Shown: positions 26,956 through 34,992 of the stretch, piece after piece
Layout of the letters: every line of letters starts with the position of its first letter
Numbering within the stretch: position 1 is the stretch's first letter
Assembly (NCBI RefSeq): GCF_004331485.1
Contig: NZ_SJKD01000003.1
Span: forward strand, 62,001-126,000
Origin: Kribbella capetownensis
Lineage (GTDB): Bacteria; Actinomycetota; Actinomycetes; Propionibacteriales; Kribbellaceae
Direction of reading: 5' to 3'
Length of the DNA stretch: 64,000 nt
The notes under the pieces: generated by a model
Database searches by the model: none
The model's input: only the letters and a program-made list of their open reading frames with translations
What the model was told of the DNA's origin: nothing
Program-made: the position numbers and the translations under genes

Positions 26956-27510
26956 CTACCAGCGGGCCTTCGGGAGATCCGCAAGGATCGCGTCGACCGA
27001 CTGCTCCGGGGTCTGGTCACTGGTGTCGAGCCACAGACCCCGGCGCGGCATCGCGTCCAGATCCTTCTGCAGCGCCCGGACCCCGTCCGCGAGCGTGCCG
27101 CCAGGTTCCTGCCAGTCGCGGTAGGCGTTGTTGCCTCCTCGCCCGATCTCCCGCTCGACGATCGACTCCACCGACGGGTACAGCACAACCAGGTACGTCT
27201 CCACACCACGCAACCCGGCGAACCACTTCTCGACGTGCTCCCCGAGCATGATGTCGCTGCAGACGAAGTCGAACCCGGCGTCGGCGTAGTGCTGGGCGAC
27301 GAGTGCTGAGGCGTCGTACCGCAGCTCCAACTGGCGGACCGCCTCGGCCGACGGGTCCGGCGTCATCACCTCGGCGCCCGCGACCACCGCCTTGTAGAAG
27401 ACGTCCCCGTCCAGGGTCGCCGCCGGCGGCCCGAGCCGCGCGGCCAGCAGTGGTGCGATGGTGGACTTCCCCGCAGCCTGCATTCCCGTGATGAGTACTA
27501 CTTTCCGCAT
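26956..27510 (-). CDS. P-loop phosphotransferase/kinase-like protein
   Basis: A 184-residue AAA_33-like kinase with Walker A GMQAAGKST near the N terminus and LDGDVFYKA shortly after. It resembles chloramphenicol-phosphotransferase or zeta-toxin-like small-molecule kinases; no antitoxin gene adjoins it. ATG at 27510 overlaps the preceding GNAT gene by 13 nt. A GTG-type start three codons earlier (27519) is possible. Substrate unknown. Confidence 0.78.
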   Translation of the reverse strand: MRKVVLITGMQAAGKSTIAPLLAARLGPPAATLDGDVFYKAVVAGAEVMTPDPSAEAVRQLELRYDASALVAQHYADAGFDFVCSDIMLGEHVEKWFAGLRGVETYLVVLYPSVESIVEREIGRGGNNAYRDWQEPGGTLADGVRALQKDLDAMPRRGLWLDTSDQTPEQSVDAILADLPKARW

Positions 27511-28025
27511 GCCTGCCAAGCCTCCGCGGTCATCGTGTAGACAGTGGCACGAAACGGTACGCCGTCCTCCTCGAGCTCCACCTCGTGGTCGAAGGTCATG
27601 CCGAGCCGACGCATGACGGCGATGCTGCGCTGGTTCGGAGTGTCGGTGACGGCGATGATCCGCGGCAGGTCCAGCGTGGTGAAGCCGTGCTCCAGCCAGG
27701 AGACCGCGGCCTCCGTCGCGTAGCCGTGACCCCAGTACTCACGGGCCAGTCGCCAGCCGATCTCCAGATCGTCCGGATACCACTGCTCCCGGGTGAGACC
27801 GCACGCGCCGAGGAACGCGCCGTCGGAACGTCGTTCGACCGCGAGGAAGCCGTACCCGTCGGAGACGTACCGCTCGTTCACCGCCGACGCGATCCGGTCA
27901 CACTCCTCCCGGCTGAGCGGCCTACCGAGGTACGTCAGGACCTCAGGGTCCAGGTTGAGCGCGGCCCACGGCTCCAGATCCTCTTCGCGGAACGGACGCA
28001 GTACCAGGCGTTCCGTCGTACGCAT
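27498..28025 (-). CDS. GNAT-family N-acetyltransferase (RimJ/RimL type)
   Basis: A 175-residue acetyl-CoA-dependent acetyltransferase. It has TERLVLRPFREEDLEPW at the start, EIGWRLAREYWGHGYATEA with the acetyl-CoA loop, and the C-terminal TDTPNQRSIAVMRRLGM signature. It lies 8 nt after the SpoU gene and overlaps the kinase gene, so it belongs to the cobT-led cluster. Substrate unknown. Confidence 0.88.
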   Translation of the reverse strand: MRTTERLVLRPFREEDLEPWAALNLDPEVLTYLGRPLSREECDRIASAVNERYVSDGYGFLAVERRSDGAFLGACGLTREQWYPDDLEIGWRLAREYWGHGYATEAAVSWLEHGFTTLDLPRIIAVTDTPNQRSIAVMRRLGMTFDHEVELEEDGVPFRATVYTMTAEAWQACGK

Positions 28026-28033
28026 CGCTCCCC

Positions 28034-28849
28034 CTAAGACATGGGTCGCGTGGCGTAGAAGGCGACCGCTGCTGAGCTTGCCACGTTCAGCGAGTCGACG
28101 CCGCCTGCCATCGGGATGCGCACCGCCAGATCTGCCTTTTCGAGCACATGCGGCTTGAGGCCGTGTCCTTCGGTACCGAAGATCAACGCGAGCCGTTCAT
28201 CGTTCCGGGCGACCAATTCGTCGAGTGTGATCGAGTCGTCGGTCAGCGCGAACGCGGCTGCGACGAAGCCGCGGTCCTGCAGTTGGGCGAGGTCGCCGGG
28301 CCAGGAGTCCAGCCGGGTCCACGGTACCTGGAAGACCGTCCCCATCGACACCTTGATCGAACGTCGGTAGAGCGGGTCGGCGCAGGTCGGGGTCACCAGC
28401 ACGAGCTCGACGCCCATCGCCGCGGCCGCGCGGAAGCCGGCACCGACGTTCGTGTGATCCACGATGTCGTCGAAGATCGCGATCCGCCTGACGTCCTCGT
28501 TGAGGAGCTGTTGGAGTGGCACCCGCGGTCGGCGGCGGTACGACGCGAGGGCGCCGCGGTGGACGTGGAAGCCGGTGACCTGCTCGGCCAGTTCTTCCGA
28601 GACGACGTACACCGGCACGTCCGGCCACTGCGCGAGGACGTCGGCCAGCGAGTCGAGCCAGCGCGGCGCGAGCAGGAACGACCGCGGCTCGCACCCGGCG
28701 TCCGCGGCCCGGCGGATCACCTTGTCGCCCTCGGCGATGAACAGCCCGTGCTCTTCCTCCAGCAACCGGCGAAGCGTCACCTCCCGCAGCCGGACGTAGT
28801 CCGCCAACCGCGGGTCGGCCGGATCGTCCAGCGGGACCTGTGGGCTCAT
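28034..28849 (-). CDS. SpoU/TrmH-family RNA 2'-O-methyltransferase
   Basis: A 271-residue SPOUT methyltransferase. The N-terminal substrate-binding part covers about 110 residues. The knot motifs follow: NVGAGFRAAAAMGVELVLV, LALIFGTEGHGL and IPMAGGVDSLNVASSAAV. Target RNA cannot be told from sequence. It begins 6 nt after the cobA-like gene. Confidence 0.9.
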   Translation of the reverse strand: MSPQVPLDDPADPRLADYVRLREVTLRRLLEEEHGLFIAEGDKVIRRAADAGCEPRSFLLAPRWLDSLADVLAQWPDVPVYVVSEELAEQVTGFHVHRGALASYRRRPRVPLQQLLNEDVRRIAIFDDIVDHTNVGAGFRAAAAMGVELVLVTPTCADPLYRRSIKVSMGTVFQVPWTRLDSWPGDLAQLQDRGFVAAAFALTDDSITLDELVARNDERLALIFGTEGHGLKPHVLEKADLAVRIPMAGGVDSLNVASSAAVAFYATRPMS

Positions 28850-28855
28850 GCGGTC

Positions 28856-30082
28856 TCAGGCCCGGGTGCCGTCGCGGCGTGCCTGCGCGGCCACGTCGAC
28901 GACGTTGCCGATGACAACTATCGCGGGGGCGCCGACGCCCGCTTCGGCCATCGTTGCGGCGATCCCGGCCAGGTCGGACGTGACCATCCGCTGACCCGGA
29001 AGGGTGCCGTCGGCAATGGCCGCGGCCGGGGTGTCAGCGCGACGACCGGCGGCGATCAGGCGCTCGGTGATGGCAGCCAGATTCTCGACCGCCATCAGGA
29101 GCACGAGCGTGCCGGACAGCTGCGCCAACGCATCCCAGTTGATCAGTGAGTCCGGGTGCGACGGCGGGATGTGGCCCGAGACGACGGTGAATTCGTGGGT
29201 CACACCGCGATGGGTCACCGGGATGCCGGAAACCGCCGGCACCGAGATCGAGCTGGTGATGCCCGGCACGACCGTCCACCGGACACCGGCCTCGGCACAG
29301 GCCAGTGCTTCCTCGAAGCCGCGGCCGAAGACGTACGGGTCGCCGCCCTTCAGCCGTACGACGACCTTTCCTTGCTGACCGCGGTCGACCAGGATCCGGT
29401 TGATCTCCTCCTGCTGAGCCGCCCGGCCGCGCGGGAGCTTGGCCGCGTCGAACAGCTCGACATCCGGATGCAACTCGTCCAGCAATTGCTGCGGCGCGAG
29501 CCGGTCCGCGACGACCACGTCCGCCTCGGCCAGCAACCGCCGTCCGCGCACCGTGATCAGGTCAGGGTCGCCCGGCCCGCCGCCGACCAGGTAGACGCCG
29601 GGGTGCTTCCCGGCCTCGCGTGCGCCCAGCTCCCCTGTCCGGAGACCTTCCAGGATGGCGTCCCGGACCGCGGCCGAACGGCGGTGATCGCCGCCGCCGA
29701 GTACGCCGATCGTCACGTTGTCGTGCTGTCCTGATGCCGGCGTCCATGCGGTTGCCCGGGATCGGTCGTCGGACCTGACGCAGAAGATCCGGCGTTCCTC
29801 GGCCTCCTGCGACACCTGGTCGTTGACCGCGGTGTCGTCGGTGGCCACGACGACGTACCAGGATCCGTCCAGGTCGCCGTACTGATAGCCGCGCTCGGTC
29901 CAGGAAAGGGACGGGTTGGAGAGCAGCCCCTCGATGGTGGGGGTGATCGACGGTGAGATCAGGTCGATCTTCGCGCCGGACTCGAGCAGGCGCGGGAGCC
30001 GCCGCTGCGCGACGCCGCCACCGCCGACGACGACCACGCGTCGTCCCTCCAGCACGAGGCCGGACAGGTACTGATCCGTCAC
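28856..30082 (-). CDS. cobA: Bifunctional siroheme synthase-like/uroporphyrinogen-III C-methyltransferase
   Basis: A 408-residue CysG-like fusion. Residues ~1-150 form a NAD-binding precorrin-2 dehydrogenase/chelatase-like domain (VVVVGGGGVAQRRL; VVATDD). Residues ~160-400 are the SAM-dependent methyltransferase (YLVGGGPGDPDLITVRG; VRLKGGDPYVFGRG; VVPGITSSISVPA). It makes precorrin-2 for cobalamin or siroheme. GTG at 30082 overlaps the cobT stop as GTGA. Whether the chelatase activity is intact cannot be judged from sequence alone. Confidence 0.92.
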   Translation of the reverse strand: MTDQYLSGLVLEGRRVVVVGGGGVAQRRLPRLLESGAKIDLISPSITPTIEGLLSNPSLSWTERGYQYGDLDGSWYVVVATDDTAVNDQVSQEAEERRIFCVRSDDRSRATAWTPASGQHDNVTIGVLGGGDHRRSAAVRDAILEGLRTGELGAREAGKHPGVYLVGGGPGDPDLITVRGRRLLAEADVVVADRLAPQQLLDELHPDVELFDAAKLPRGRAAQQEEINRILVDRGQQGKVVVRLKGGDPYVFGRGFEEALACAEAGVRWTVVPGITSSISVPAVSGIPVTHRGVTHEFTVVSGHIPPSHPDSLINWDALAQLSGTLVLLMAVENLAAITERLIAAGRRADTPAAAIADGTLPGQRMVTSDLAGIAATMAEAGVGAPAIVVIGNVVDVAAQARRDGTRA

Positions 30083-31116
30083 GAGGTGATCCCCGCGGAC
30101 TCGAAGGTCGCCATCTCGGCCAGCACTCGGACCGCGCAGGTCAGGATCGGGTACGCCAGCACCGCGCCGGTGCCCTCACCGAGCCTGAGGTCCAGGTCGA
30201 CCAGCGGCTGGAGGCCGAGCGTCTTCAGTGCGATCGCGTGACCTGGCTCGGCCGAGCGGTGTCCGGCGACGCAGTAGTCGATCACCGCAGGGTGGAGAGC
30301 CTGGGCGACGAGGGCGGCCGCGCCTGCGATCACCCCGTCCAGGATGACCGGGACCTTGTTCGCCGCTGCGCCGAGGAGGTATCCGGCCAGCGCTGCGTGC
30401 TCGAGGCCGCCGTACGCCTGGAGTGCTTTGAGCGGCTCGGTCGCTGGTACGTCGTGACTTGCGAGCGCCTCCTGGACGATCGCGGTCTTGTGGGCCAGTG
30501 TGGCGTCGTCGATGCCGGTGCCTCGGCCGGTCACCGCGTCCGCGGTCGAGCCGGTGAAGGTGGCGATCAGTGCGGCACTCGCGGTCGTGTTGGCGATGCC
30601 CATGTCGCCGGTGAGCAGGCAGCGGTACCCGTCCTGGATGAGGCGGTCCGCCAGGTCGAAGCCGACGGCAATCGCGTCGCGCACCTCGTCCTCGGTGAGG
30701 GCGTCCTCGACGTACAGGTCGCGCGTCCCGGGCCGGACCTTGGCGTGGATGATGTCCAACTGCTCCACCGGGGTCGCCACGCCGACGTCGACGACGCGGA
30801 CATCGACCCGGTTGTTGGCCGCGAAGGCGTTCACCGCGGCGCCGCCGGCAGCGAAGTTCGCCAGCATCGCGGCGGTCACCTCCTGCGGCCAGGGCGACAC
30901 GCCTTGTGCGTGTACGCCGTGATCCGCGGCGAACACCGTCACCACCGCCGGCGCGGGCACCTCGGGCGGGCAACTACCGGTCATCCCGGCGACGCGGACG
31001 GACAACTCCTCCAGCACCCCGAGCGAGCCGGCCGGCTTCGTCAGCTGCGACTGACGCTCCGCGGCAGCCCGCATCGCCGCACCATCCGCCGGCCCGATCC
31101 GATCCAGGTACTCCAC
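30079..31116 (-). CDS. cobT: Nicotinate-nucleotide-dimethylbenzimidazole phosphoribosyltransferase CobT
   Basis: Activates dimethylbenzimidazole for the lower ligand of cobalamin; about 345 residues. Conserved: KPAGSLGVLEELSVRVAG, FAADHGVHAQGVSPWPQEVT and LLTGDMGIANTTASAA; the catalytic Glu is expected near the C terminus, RLGEGTGA. I chose GTG at 31116 because GGAGGAG lies 7 nt upstream; GTGs at 31119, 31137 and 31140 are alternatives. The open frame continues far upstream without coding character. No cobalamin riboswitch is visible in front. Confidence 0.93.
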   Translation of the reverse strand: MEYLDRIGPADGAAMRAAAERQSQLTKPAGSLGVLEELSVRVAGMTGSCPPEVPAPAVVTVFAADHGVHAQGVSPWPQEVTAAMLANFAAGGAAVNAFAANNRVDVRVVDVGVATPVEQLDIIHAKVRPGTRDLYVEDALTEDEVRDAIAVGFDLADRLIQDGYRCLLTGDMGIANTTASAALIATFTGSTADAVTGRGTGIDDATLAHKTAIVQEALASHDVPATEPLKALQAYGGLEHAALAGYLLGAAANKVPVILDGVIAGAAALVAQALHPAVIDYCVAGHRSAEPGHAIALKTLGLQPLVDLDLRLGEGTGAVLAYPILTCAVRVLAEMATFESAGITS

Positions 31117-31272
31117 CACCGCACTCCTCCACTCCACCACACCCCTCCCGCCCGGTTGGGCGGGGTCGAGTCCGATCTTCGCATCCCCGGACGTGTGCCC
31201 CGGTCCGGACCAGCGCGATGTGGACAGTAATGTCGGAATCACCACACCTTGCGAGATCCCGGAGGAACACAG

Positions 31273-31803
31273 ATGTCGCTCGATCGTCCCGTCGCCCCGG
31301 ACCCGTACGAACTGCTCCCGCAGGCCGGTACCTTCACCGTCACCAGCACCGACGTCGCCGACAACGAACAGCTGGCCGAAGACCACGCGTTCGCCGGCGG
31401 CAACAAGTCGCCGCAGCTGAGCTGGTCCGGCTTCCCGGCGGAGACCAGGGGTTTCGTCGTCACCTGCTACGACCCCGACGCGCCGGTCGTGTCCGGGTTC
31501 TGGCACTGGGTCCTGGTCAACCTGCCCGCGAGCGTGACCGAACTCCCCACCGGCGCCGGCACCCCCGAACGCCTCGACAACGGCGCCTTCCACGTCCGCA
31601 GCGACTTCGGCACCAAGGCCTTCGGCGGCGCAGCCCCGCCCCCCGGTGACCAAGTCCACCGCTACTACTTCGTCGTCCACGCGATGGACGTAGAAGCCCT
31701 CGAGGTAGACAGCGACGCCTCCCCCGCCGTAGTCGGCTTCAACCTCGCCTTCCACACCCTCGCCCGAGCCATCATCACCCCGACCTACAAAATCGCCGAG
31801 TAG
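31273..31803 (+). CDS. PEBP/YbhB-family Raf-kinase-inhibitor-like protein
   Basis: A 176-residue phosphatidylethanolamine-binding-protein fold with the ligand-site motifs NKSPQLSWSGFP, CYDPDAPVVSGFWHWVLVNLP and RYYFVVHAMD. ATG at 31273 follows GGAGG by 7 nt; the frame start at 31249 lacks support. No signal peptide, so it is cytoplasmic. Biological role in bacteria is poorly defined. Followed by a perfect terminator hairpin. Confidence 0.92.
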   Translation: MSLDRPVAPDPYELLPQAGTFTVTSTDVADNEQLAEDHAFAGGNKSPQLSWSGFPAETRGFVVTCYDPDAPVVSGFWHWVLVNLPASVTELPTGAGTPERLDNGAFHVRSDFGTKAFGGAAPPPGDQVHRYYFVVHAMDVEALEVDSDASPAVVGFNLAFHTLARAIITPTYKIAE

Positions 31804-31811
31804 CCCCACTC

Positions 31812-31839
31812 GGGAGTCGCCTCCCCCAAGGCGACTCCC
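31812..31839 (+). terminator. Terminator hairpin after the PEBP gene
   Basis: GGGAGTCGCCT (31812-31822) pairs exactly with AGGCGACTCCC (31829-31839) across a C-rich 6-nt loop, 8 nt after the stop. The following 31840-31937 shows no gene. Confidence 0.75.
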
Positions 31840-31937
31840 CCGGCGTACTGCTTTCCCCACGCGATGGGCGTGTGCCGACAGGGGTGAGCGTCTAGTAACC
31901 CCACTGGTGCTCTCAAGCCAAGCTGTGTGGCCGGGTG

Positions 31938-33341
31938 TCAGGACGTGGTGGGGTCGAGGTGGCAGGTGCTTGGAGTGGGCGCTGGGGTGGTTTTGGTACG
32001 GCGGCCGATTGTGGTGGTGGCGGTTAGGAGGAGGGTGGTGGCGGTGGCTGTGGCGGCTACGGTGACGCAGGTTATGAAGCCGGTGTTGAGGTTGGTGGTG
32101 GTGCCTAGGAGGGGGCCGAAGGTGGCTATGCCGATGGCGGCGCCTAGTTGGCGGGACGTGTTGAAGGCGGCGGAGGCTGCGCCGTGGGCGGATGGTACGA
32201 CGGCGGCCATCGACTGTGAGGTCATGGTGGGTACTAGCAGGCCCGCACTGAAGCCGGCGGGGATCAGAGCGAGTGCCAGTGGCCACAGTGCGTTCGACGT
32301 ACTGGTCCACGCGACCGCGGCGAGGGTGACTGCCAGGACTGCCTGACCGAGGGCGAGTACGCCTCGGCGGCCGAGGCGCTTGGCGAGTGGAGCCGCGCAG
32401 ATGCTGCCGATCGAGATCAAGCCGGTGAGCGGCAGGAACAGCAGTCCGCTCACTAGTGGGCCGAGTCCGCGACCTTGCTGCAGCATCAGGCTCATGGCGA
32501 ACAGCAGCCCGTAGAACGCGAAGTTGAACAAGGCCCCCTGTACGGCGGTGACCACGAACCCGCGATCGGAGTACACGCCCCACGGAAGAAGCGGCGTACG
32601 GGTGGAGCGTTCGGCCCAGACGAAGCCGATGAGACCAGCCACGGTCAGGGCGGCTGCGGTCACGACAGGACGGCTCAGCCAACCCTGGGCGGGCGCCTCG
32701 ATGAGGGCGAAGACCAGTCCGCCGATCAGCACAGTCGCCGTACCCATGCCTGCCACGTCCAGGCGCCGACCGGCACTCGCAACACTAGGCATGAAGCGCA
32801 GAGCCCAGATCGCGGCCGGGATGCCGATGACGACGTTCACCGCGAACACGGCCCGCCAGTTGGCCACGGCGACCAACGCACCACCCAGCAGCGGTCCGGC
32901 CGCCATGCCGACACCTCCTGCGGCGGCCCACCACCCGACGAGGCGGTGCCGCAGCTGCTCGTCTCGCGCGGTTGCGGTGGCTAGTACAAGCGCGCTCGGC
33001 AGGAGCAGCGCAGACCCGGCGCCTTGGATCAGCCGGGCGAGGTTGAGCATCAGCATCGACGTCGAGACCGCACACACCGCGGAGGACGCGGTGAAGATCA
33101 GCAGCCCGGCCACGAACGCGCGCTTGGCGCCGAGCGTGTCCGTGATCGCGCCGGCGCCGAGCATCACCGCCGCGAAGGACAGCGTGTAGGCGTTGACGGC
33201 CCATTCCAGCTCCGGCCGCGAGGCGTGCAGGTGCTCGGCGAGTTGGGCGAGGGTCAGGTGCACGATCGTGCCGTCGACGAAAACCATGAAGGCGGCGACC
33301 AGTGCGAGCACCGTGACACCCCGGCGGTGTTCGATAGTCAT
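31938..33341 (-). CDS. MFS drug-type exporter (DHA family)
   Basis: A 467-residue major facilitator with 12-14 hydrophobic segments. Motif A region GAGAITDTLGAKRAF and the motif C-like GVGMAAGPLLGG point to an antiporter of the EmrB/QacA or Bcr group. The C terminus is unusually Thr-rich (TVAATATATTLLLTATTT), encoded by repetitive DNA around 31970-32070. ATG at 33341 is 6 nt after TAGAGT (leaderless) and sits behind a palindrome. Substrate unknown. Confidence 0.88.
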   Translation of the reverse strand: MTIEHRRGVTVLALVAAFMVFVDGTIVHLTLAQLAEHLHASRPELEWAVNAYTLSFAAVMLGAGAITDTLGAKRAFVAGLLIFTASSAVCAVSTSMLMLNLARLIQGAGSALLLPSALVLATATARDEQLRHRLVGWWAAAGGVGMAAGPLLGGALVAVANWRAVFAVNVVIGIPAAIWALRFMPSVASAGRRLDVAGMGTATVLIGGLVFALIEAPAQGWLSRPVVTAAALTVAGLIGFVWAERSTRTPLLPWGVYSDRGFVVTAVQGALFNFAFYGLLFAMSLMLQQGRGLGPLVSGLLFLPLTGLISIGSICAAPLAKRLGRRGVLALGQAVLAVTLAAVAWTSTSNALWPLALALIPAGFSAGLLVPTMTSQSMAAVVPSAHGAASAAFNTSRQLGAAIGIATFGPLLGTTTNLNTGFITCVTVAATATATTLLLTATTTIGRRTKTTPAPTPSTCHLDPTTS

Positions 33342-33347
33342 AGAACT

Positions 33348-33378
33348 ACTCTAGAACAAGTTCGATGCCGATCGAACT
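33348..33378 (-). promoter_or_regulatory. Promoter and palindromic operator of the MFS exporter
   Basis: TAGAGT (33348-33353, minus) is the -10, 6 nt before the ATG. AGTTCGAT-GCCG-ATCGAACT (33359-33378) is a perfect inverted repeat covering the expected -35 position. This is a typical repressor arrangement; no regulator gene is adjacent. Confidence 0.6.
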
Positions 33379-33498
33379 CCGGGTCCGGTTCGAGACGTCG
33401 GTGCCGAAGAGCATCCTGAGCCACCACCTTCAGGATCCTTCGCGAGGCGGCCCTGCTGAGTGCCAGGATGAAAGCAGTCGCACGGAAGGGGACACCCG

Positions 33499-34149
33499 AT
33501 GTCGCAGGACGATCTGTTCGGCGGGCGGCAACCGACGAGTCATGAGCGGATGTCCGGCCGGCCGTGGGATGCGTCGTACTGGGATGGTTCGGCTCCTTGG
33601 GATTTCGGCGGGCCGCAGCCGGCTGTCCAACGGGTCGCGGCGGCAGGCGGGTTTGCCGGTACGGTGCTTGATGCGGGGTGCGGGAGCGGCGAGAACACGC
33701 TGCTGATTGCCTCGATGGGGTTGCCGGTGCTGGGCGTCGACGTCGCCGAGACTGGGTTGAAGATGGCGCGCGAGAAGGCTGCCGAGCGCGGGATCTCGGC
33801 CGACTTCGCTATGGCTGACGCCCTGCACCTGGAGCGGTTGGGGCGGCGGTTCGAGACGGTGCTGGATTCCGGGTTGTTCCATACGTTCAACACCGAGGAG
33901 CGGCAGGTGTACGCCGCCAGCCTCGCGACGGCCACGGAGTACGGCGGGACGCTGTATGTGCTCTGCTTCGGCGACGAAGGGCCGGACGTCGGTCCGCATC
34001 CCGTGCGTCAAGAGGATCTGCGGATGGCGTTCTGTCCCGGTTCTGGTTGGAGCATCGCGTCGATCGTGCCGGAGCGGGTCAGGACGGTGTTCCACGACGA
34101 GAACGGCGCTCCGGCCTGGCTCGTGACCGTCCAGCGAAGCGCCGCGTAA
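33499..34149 (+). CDS. Class I SAM-dependent methyltransferase
   Basis: A 216-residue methyltransferase with the SAM-binding motif VLDAGCGSGENTLL and the acidic residue after the second strand (LGVDVAETGLKMAREKA), then DALHLERLGRRFETVLDSGLFHTF. ATG at 33499 has AAGGGG 7 nt upstream. Substrate unknown. A second, unrelated-looking methyltransferase follows. Confidence 0.9.
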   Translation: MSQDDLFGGRQPTSHERMSGRPWDASYWDGSAPWDFGGPQPAVQRVAAAGGFAGTVLDAGCGSGENTLLIASMGLPVLGVDVAETGLKMAREKAAERGISADFAMADALHLERLGRRFETVLDSGLFHTFNTEERQVYAASLATATEYGGTLYVLCFGDEGPDVGPHPVRQEDLRMAFCPGSGWSIASIVPERVRTVFHDENGAPAWLVTVQRSAA

Positions 34150-34191
34150 ACCCGTTGCCGGTGCCGATCGTCGCCGTTAGCGTCGGCGAGC

Positions 34192-34818
34192 ATGACGGAC
34201 GACGATCCGAAGCAGATAGTTCGGCGTGGGTACGACGTACTGTCGCGGCGGTACGACGAGGCGACCGGCGCCGACTCGAAGTACCGGACCTGGATCGACG
34301 AGCTGATCGCGCGGCTCGAGAGTGGTAGTCGGGTGCTCGACGTCGGCTGCGGGAGTGGGGTGCCGGTCGCGCGTGAACTCACGGCCGCGGGACATCACGT
34401 CACCGGGGTCGACATCAGCGACGTGCAGATCCGTCGCGCTCGTGAACTCGTGCCGGATGGTGAGTTCATCCGCGCCGACGCGACGTCGCTGGAGTTCCCG
34501 GCCGAGTCGTTCGACGCCGTGGTGTCTCTGTACGCCCTGATCCACATGCCGCAGGACGAGCAGCAAGACCTGCTGCACAAGATCGCGACCTGGCTCCGCC
34601 CCGGCGGATGGTTCCTGTGCACCACCGGTCAGCACGCCTGGACCGGCGTCGACGACGACTGGCTCGACGGCGGAGCGCCCATGTGGTGGAGCCACACCGA
34701 CGCCGACACCAACCGCACCTGGATCACCCAAGCCGGCCTGACCATCGAACACCAAGCCGTCATCCCCGAAGGCTCCTCAGCCCACGCCCTCTTCTGGTCC
34801 CGCCGCCCCCGACCCTGA
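34192..34818 (+). CDS. Class I SAM-dependent methyltransferase
   Basis: A 208-residue methyltransferase: VLDVGCGSGVPVARELT, VTGVDISDVQIRRAREL, and FDAVVSLYALIHMPQDEQ as the post-motif region, followed by LRPGGWFLC. ATG at 34192 follows TAGCGT by 8 nt, giving a nearly leaderless message of its own. Small-molecule target unknown. Three stacked hairpins follow its stop. Confidence 0.9.
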   Translation: MTDDDPKQIVRRGYDVLSRRYDEATGADSKYRTWIDELIARLESGSRVLDVGCGSGVPVARELTAAGHHVTGVDISDVQIRRARELVPDGEFIRADATSLEFPAESFDAVVSLYALIHMPQDEQQDLLHKIATWLRPGGWFLCTTGQHAWTGVDDDWLDGGAPMWWSHTDADTNRTWITQAGLTIEHQAVIPEGSSAHALFWSRRPRP

Positions 34819-34865
34819 CCAAGAACCTCTGCCGGAGGCGGTGTCCTTCGGGGCTGGATACAGGA

Positions 34866-34896
34866 CCGGCGGGGAGCCTGGTGGACTCCCCGCCGG
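34866..34896 (+). terminator. Hairpin 1 of 3 downstream of the methyltransferase
   Basis: CCGGCGGGGAG (34866-34876) pairs exactly with CTCCCCGCCGG (34886-34896), 9-nt loop. It is probably the terminator of the plus-strand gene. Confidence 0.7.
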
Positions 34897-34904
34897 GGTA
34901 TTCG

Positions 34905-34930
34905 CAACTTCTTCAGCGTTCAAGAAGTTG
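34905..34930. terminator. Hairpin 2 of 3 in the convergent spacer
   Basis: CAACTTCTT (34905-34913) pairs exactly with AAGAAGTTG (34922-34930), 8-nt loop. It is unusually AT-rich for this genome. It may end transcription of either convergent gene or serve as an RNA stability element for the sugar ABC operon. Confidence 0.55.
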
Positions 34931-34933
34931 GAG

Positions 34934-34952
34934 CATTGTGGTGGTCACAATG
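34934..34952. terminator. Hairpin 3 of 3 in the convergent spacer
   Basis: CATTGTG (34934-34940) pairs exactly with CACAATG (34946-34952), 5-nt loop, 40 nt beyond the stop of the minus-strand permease. This is also a possible protein-binding palindrome. Confidence 0.45.
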
Positions 34953-34992
34953 TATTCGTTGGTGATGTATTTGCGGGCACCGGGGGTGGTTC

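Noticed and set aside
26956..27510. Zeta-toxin of a toxin-antitoxin pair
   Set aside because: No antitoxin-sized gene is coupled to it; it sits in an operon with GNAT and SpoU genes. A general small-molecule kinase is safer.
31117..31272. Cobalamin riboswitch before cobT
   Set aside because: I looked for the B12-box and the usual stem pattern and did not see them; a covariance search would be needed to be sure.
31960..32110. Tandem repeat array or mobile-element edge in the GGTGGTGG-rich stretch
   Set aside because: It encodes the Thr-rich last helix of the MFS protein in frame; no direct repeats with unit length or insertion-sequence ends were found.
31117..32682. Long N-terminal extension of the cobT frame
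   Set aside because: It runs through the PEBP gene and the MFS gene in the wrong frame and has His/Arg-rich noise; GTG at 31116 has a proper ribosome site.
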